DNA from: a candidate division WOR-3 bacterium
GTDB lineage: Bacteria; SDB-A
DNA length: 64,000 bases
Direction: 5' to 3'
NCBI GenBank assembly: GCA_016934535.1
Contig: JAFGSQ010000007.1
Span: 39,996-103,995 of the forward strand
Program-made: the position numbers and the translations under genes
Part shown: piece after piece, positions 60,155 to 64,000 of the stretch
Layout of the letters: every line of letters begins with the position of its first letter
Position numbering within the stretch: position 1 is the first letter of the stretch
The notes under the pieces: model-generated
Database searches by the model: none
Seen by the model: the letters and a program-made list of their open reading frames with translations, nothing else
What the model was told of the DNA's origin: nothing

Positions 60155-63010
60155 ATGAAAAAGATGACGCTTGTATTTATAAGTTTTTTATTTGCGTCGT
60201 ATGTGTTTGCTGGAGTTATAAATATTTCGATCAACTTTCAAAGTAGCGATTTTTACGTTGAAAAAGTCGGTCAATATGATCTCATCCGTTTGACTGGCGG
60301 TTCCACTTCTTCAATACCCGGGAATCCTGATCTTCCGGGTGTATCCAAAACTGTGTTGATGCCGCCGACGTCAATTGTTACGAAAGTTATTATAAAGAAC
60401 GAAAAATGGCAGGATCTTGGAAATTACAACATTTTTCCAGCACAAAGACCTGTTCCTGTGATGGGCCAACAGTCTTTTACCGCTCCCAATACAGAAATTT
60501 ACTCAATTGACGCTTTTTACCCGGAAAATCAAATCACTCATTTCAGAACCGGCAACAAATCGGGCTTCGCTCTCGCCAATTTCGGAGTGACTCCTTTCAG
60601 ATACAATCCTGTCTCCGGTCAGTTACAGTTGCTGATAAGCGCTGAAATCGATGTATTTTACGAAGAAGGTCTTCAGGAAGCCGTTTTCCTGACGGAAAAT
60701 CAACTCGAAGTGTTCAGACAAGACGTGATTTCGATGGTTGAAAATCCTTCAGACGTAGAAAGATTTTCTCCTTTCACAAAAAAATCAGCGTTTTCAGAGT
60801 ACGAATACGTTATAGTATGCCCGACTGGTCTTTCCGCCGCTTTTGAACCTCTTATAAGATGGAAAATAACGAAAGGAGTGGGCGCTAAAGTTGTCACCAC
60901 CGCGTGGGTTTTGTCAAATTATCCTGCGTACGACCTGATGGAGAGCATAAGAAATTTTGTCAAGGACTGTCACCAGAACAGAGGCATGATATATCTCGTT
61001 CTGGCGGGAGATTACGACAATCTAGGGGCGAGATTGGTAAGAGTGAGCTGTTCTGGTTACACTTACGATCTTCCATCAGATCTATATTTTTCTGACGTCG
61101 TTCCGTATTCGAGTGACTGGGACGCAAACAACAACAACATTTTCGGTCAGTACATTTTAGACAGCTGTGATTTCTATTCAGACGTATACGTTGGCAGATT
61201 GCCTTTGAACAGCACATCAGAAGTTCAGAACTGGGTCTCAAAAGTACTTGATTACGAACAATCTCCACCTTCAGGTTTCATAACCAAAGCACTATTTGCA
61301 GGAGCCGGATTATGGTTCAACGTCAGCCCGCCCTGGAGTTATTACGGCAGTTCTTCCTGTGATTCTATTGCTAATTACAAACTTCCTGCCGCTTGGATTA
61401 AAAGAAAAATGTACCAGAGCGACACGCTTTCATATCCTGCCGGTTTTTCGGATTCGTTGAGCAAGGGTTTCCATTGGTCTTACATTGCCGCTCACGGTTC
61501 ATCTAACTCGATATCGTGGTATTATTATCAAAGCTGGCCGAATATAATCGACAACAACTCAATGCAGAATCTCACAAACGGAGACAGTCTGTTTGTCATT
61601 TCTTCCATGGCTTGCGAACCTGGATGGTTTGACGGCAGAGAATGCGTTGGTGAATACATTTTCAACGCTTCGGCGGGTGGAGCCATAGCTGTTATGTTCA
61701 ACGCGCGTTTCGGCTGGGGTTATCCTCCGTATCTCGGGCCCTCGGAATTCATGTGCATAAGAACGGCCGAAAAAGTGTTTTCAAATAATATTAGAAATAT
61801 AGGCAGAGCTCACGCGCTTTCAAAAGATGAGCTTATCAATTGGACATGGGGATTCAACGACTGCGAACACTGGTGCGTGAATGAGTTCAACCTTTTCGGA
61901 GATCCGGAAACTCAGATATATTCCAAACAGCCTGTCGCTATGACAGTAACCAATGCTGATACGATACATAATATGTCCGGAGTGTTGGACGTCCTAGTGA
62001 CTTCGCAGGGACAACCAGTATCAGGCGCCGTGTGTTGCCTCTCAAGACCTTACGACACTCTTTTCTGGTTCAGAGGGAAGACAGGTTCGACAGGAAAAGC
62101 CGCCGTCGAATATCTTGCTATAACGGATCAGCCGTTTCTTTTGACAGTATATGCAAAAGACCAACTGTATTACCAGGACACGATATATATCGACACGGCC
62201 AATACTTGTGCTGTTTTGACTTATTTTGATGATGAAAATGATTCTACAGGATCATTTGGTGCTTCCGCGCCTAATATTTTCTTTGGAATGGCTCACAGAT
62301 ATACTTCGAACCTACTAATGCTTTATAATGGATGGAAAATCAAAAAAGTTTATTTTTATCTCAGAAATGGCACTAATTCTATAAATGACGCGGTTGTTAA
62401 TATTTATGGTGGAGCTGGACCTGTTATACCCGGTCCGATAATTCATTCGAAGGTATTTACTGTGACTGGTGACACAGGTTGGAATTGTGTTGTCTATGAT
62501 GACACCGCGGCAATTCCGGTAAACTCCACAGGAGACATGTGGTTTGAGGTCGGTTTTACGCACGGAAATGGAGAAATTCCGTTTTATGCGAGTTATCTGG
62601 CTCAATGCATACCAACACAAACTGATAATTTTAGAACGGGAACTAATTGGAGTTACATGTCGGGGTACGGAATAAATATTTGTTGGGCGATAAAAGTCAT
62701 TCTCATAAATTCTTTGAGTGTAGAAGTAGAAATTAACGAAGAGACGCCCCCGCAATTCATTTTCAGATCTGAAAAAACTGTTTTTTCCGGAGCCAACGCT
62801 CTAAATTTCGAACTGACTGAACCTGGTGACGTAACTCTTGAAATTTTCGATTTATCGGGTCGAATGGTTACGCAAGTTTTTCGCGGTTTTCTAATTCAGG
62901 GAAGATATACAATTCCACTTGAATCAAAAAATTTACCGCCGGGAGTCTTGTTCTGCAGAATTTCAGGACCTGAAGGGGAAAAAACTGTAAAAATAGAAAA
63001 AATTGACTGA
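60155..63010 (+). CDS. Secreted C25-family (gingipain-like) cysteine protease with C-terminal sorting module
   Basis: A 951-residue exported protease. A signal peptide (about 1-18) and a pro-domain (about 20-205) precede the C25 catalytic domain, which starts at YEYVIVCPTGLSAAFEPLIRWK and has the family segments DLYFSDV, SDVYVGRLP, the catalytic histidine in YIAAHGSS (about 448) and the nucleophile cysteine in SSMACEPGWF (about 488), ending at FNLFGDPETQIY. A beta-sandwich follows (about 590-680), then another beta domain. The last 80 residues (FDLSGRMVTQVF, LPPGVLFCRI) form a T9SS-type tail. AGGAGG stands 6 bases before the ATG. Gingipain-like specificity for Arg or Lys cannot be assumed. 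Confidence 0.92.
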   Translation: MKKMTLVFISFLFASYVFAGVINISINFQSSDFYVEKVGQYDLIRLTGGSTSSIPGNPDLPGVSKTVLMPPTSIVTKVIIKNEKWQDLGNYNIFPAQRPVPVMGQQSFTAPNTEIYSIDAFYPENQITHFRTGNKSGFALANFGVTPFRYNPVSGQLQLLISAEIDVFYEEGLQEAVFLTENQLEVFRQDVISMVENPSDVERFSPFTKKSAFSEYEYVIVCPTGLSAAFEPLIRWKITKGVGAKVVTTAWVLSNYPAYDLMESIRNFVKDCHQNRGMIYLVLAGDYDNLGARLVRVSCSGYTYDLPSDLYFSDVVPYSSDWDANNNNIFGQYILDSCDFYSDVYVGRLPLNSTSEVQNWVSKVLDYEQSPPSGFITKALFAGAGLWFNVSPPWSYYGSSSCDSIANYKLPAAWIKRKMYQSDTLSYPAGFSDSLSKGFHWSYIAAHGSSNSISWYYYQSWPNIIDNNSMQNLTNGDSLFVISSMACEPGWFDGRECVGEYIFNASAGGAIAVMFNARFGWGYPPYLGPSEFMCIRTAEKVFSNNIRNIGRAHALSKDELINWTWGFNDCEHWCVNEFNLFGDPETQIYSKQPVAMTVTNADTIHNMSGVLDVLVTSQGQPVSGAVCCLSRPYDTLFWFRGKTGSTGKAAVEYLAITDQPFLLTVYAKDQLYYQDTIYIDTANTCAVLTYFDDENDSTGSFGASAPNIFFGMAHRYTSNLLMLYNGWKIKKVYFYLRNGTNSINDAVVNIYGGAGPVIPGPIIHSKVFTVTGDTGWNCVVYDDTAAIPVNSTGDMWFEVGFTHGNGEIPFYASYLAQCIPTQTDNFRTGTNWSYMSGYGINICWAIKVILINSLSVEVEINEETPPQFIFRSEKTVFSGANALNFELTEPGDVTLEIFDLSGRMVTQVFRGFLIQGRYTIPLESKNLPPGVLFCRISGPEGEKTVKIEKID

Positions 63011-63039
63011 TAGTTCGGATTTATAACTGAGGAGAAGTC

Positions 63040-63918
63040 GTGAAACAAGTATTTTTGATATTGTCAATTGTCGTTTTTTCGTTTTCTTGCGTTAATCACA
63101 GGTCTGTAGTGGATACATTTCTCTCCGAGAACGGATTCGAAGACGTCAATTCTCTGAATTCTGAAGGATATACATCTTTATGCAAGGCTCTGGAATCGGA
63201 CGACTATGTTATAGCCGAAAGCCTACTATTGGCCGGCGCTGATATTAACAGACGTAACGGTGAAGGATTGACGCCTCTTCTAAATGCTGTCAATAAGGAG
63301 AACAGGGAAACAGTGAATTTTCTGTTGTCAAAAGGCGCTGATCCTAATCAATGTGACGATAAAACGGGCATTTCTCCGCTTCAAACGGCAATAGAAAAGG
63401 GAAACGCTGATATCATTGAATCACTTATCGCCGCTGGCGTAGATCATGGAGAACTGTACGTGATTGATAAAGGGCGAGTCGGCACTTTCAGATTGGAAAT
63501 GACTCGAAATAATTTTTTTGATCTCGTAAATATATATGATTCAGCCGTTTTAGACAGTTTTATTATAAACAACGAAGGTGTAGAAGAATTAATTTATATA
63601 GTAGTTGTAGACGCGGAGCTTAATTCTTCTATTGAATTTGTTTATGATATTTCAATCGACGGATTTTATAAAATAGAAATCAACAGCGGTAAATTCAGAA
63701 CCAGACAAAATCTGGGTATCGGATCGACTTATTGTGAAATTTCTGAAATATATGGAGAAATTATACCTGAATGGGGAGACAATGGCGAACCGGTTATAAT
63801 AGTTGAGGAAGAAAACGTCACTTTTGTTCTCAGCGAGGGAGATTGGTGGCTCGACGGAAAAGTCAGAAAAGGAGCCGATGTTTCAGGGACAGAAGTCGAA
63901 TCAATGTTTATATGGTGA
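63040..63918 (+). CDS. Ankyrin-repeat lipoprotein
   Basis: A 292-residue exported protein. The signal peptide ends in FSFSC, with Cys17 as probable lipid anchor. Ankyrin repeats follow (about 35-135): NSEGYTSLCKALESDDYVIAE, AGADINRRNGEGLTPLLNAV and KGADPNQCDDKTGISPLQTAI are shown by their key TPLL/SPLQ and GAD turns. The C-terminal half (about 140-292) is an unrecognised beta-type domain beginning DKGRVGTFRLEMT. It starts at GTG with AGGAG 5 bases upstream. It follows the C25 protease by 29 bases and may act as an inhibitor, receptor or scaffold at the envelope; that is inference from position. Confidence 0.82.
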   Translation: MKQVFLILSIVVFSFSCVNHRSVVDTFLSENGFEDVNSLNSEGYTSLCKALESDDYVIAESLLLAGADINRRNGEGLTPLLNAVNKENRETVNFLLSKGADPNQCDDKTGISPLQTAIEKGNADIIESLIAAGVDHGELYVIDKGRVGTFRLEMTRNNFFDLVNIYDSAVLDSFIINNEGVEELIYIVVVDAELNSSIEFVYDISIDGFYKIEINSGKFRTRQNLGIGSTYCEISEIYGEIIPEWGDNGEPVIIVEEENVTFVLSEGDWWLDGKVRKGADVSGTEVESMFIW

Positions 63919-64000
63919 ATGATTAAAATGAACGCATGGGAATATAAACAGAAAATTAATTCCGATCTAAAGGAATTATTGGAACCAGACGAAAAAATCC
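63919..64000 (+). CDS. Start of a gene cut by the window edge, unknown
   Basis: An open frame begins with ATG immediately after the ankyrin gene stop (a second in-frame ATG is at 63928) and runs to the window end. The 27 visible residues are polar and helical (NAWEYKQKINSDLKEL). Nothing can be said about function. Confidence 0.5.
   Translation, partial: MIKMNAWEYKQKINSDLKELLEPDEKI

Noticed and set aside
1-64000. tRNA, rRNA, CRISPR arrays, insertion sequences, prophage or attachment sites
   Set aside because: I looked through the intergenic stretches and found no cloverleaf, repeat-spacer pattern, transposase or integrase; genes fill nearly the whole window.

Overview
The window carries about 53 tightly packed protein genes and no rRNA, tRNA, CRISPR array or insertion sequence that I can recognise. 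It suggests an uncultured diderm bacterium. LptF/LptG-type permeases and BamD-like lipoproteins point to an outer membrane. The DNPR motif of MurE and a probable Mpl point to meso-diaminopimelate peptidoglycan. Several secreted peptidases end in a Por/T9SS-like C-terminal module of the kind found in the FCB group and related candidate phyla. A WOR-3/Stahlbacteria-like lineage is my best guess; this is inference, not proof.

Layout. 1-2180 (+): a heterodimeric ABC exporter, first subunit truncated by the window edge. 2190-7406 (-): a CHASE2 adenylate cyclase followed by a small secreted protein, an M48 metalloprotease and a C10 cysteine protease. 7523-9814 (+): a secreted beta-propeller/C39-like/golvesin-like protein. 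9835-19357 (-): a PAS/GAF hybrid histidine kinase, a large cyclase-AAA-TPR protein split by one in-frame TAA, a glucuronyl C5-epimerase-like protein, RadC and a second MurC-type ligase (Mpl). 19431-21263 (-): a secreted M1 aminopeptidase that may start at CTG. 21454-27441 (+): hutI coupled to an unknown helical protein, an ExeA-like ATPase and a large TPR protein. 27452-28708 (-): rarA.

28878-52796 (+): a complete dcw division and cell-wall cluster, mraZ-STAS-rsmH-ftsL-ftsI-murE-murF-mraY-murD-ftsW-murG-murC-murB-ftsQ-ftsA-ftsZ. It runs without a real gap into yggS, divIVA, two TPR lipoproteins, nadD, polA, pyrB and a DUF2085 protein. One good promoter, overlapped by a 10-bp-phased MraZ operator, precedes it. 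52801-57636 (-): an envelope operon (DUF1460, LptF, LptG, GT2, DUF523/DUF1722). 57861-64000 (+): uppP, an unknown exported protein, a gingipain-like C25 protease, an ankyrin lipoprotein and the start of another gene.

Together the window supplies precursor synthesis, lipid-carrier recycling and septation for the wall, LPS export, and a set of exported peptidases sharing one terminal module, with nucleotide-cyclase and phosphorelay signalling genes nearby. No intergenic stretch exceeds 300 bases; the longest, 57637-57860 and 21264-21453, are A+T-rich and carry only the candidate signals listed.
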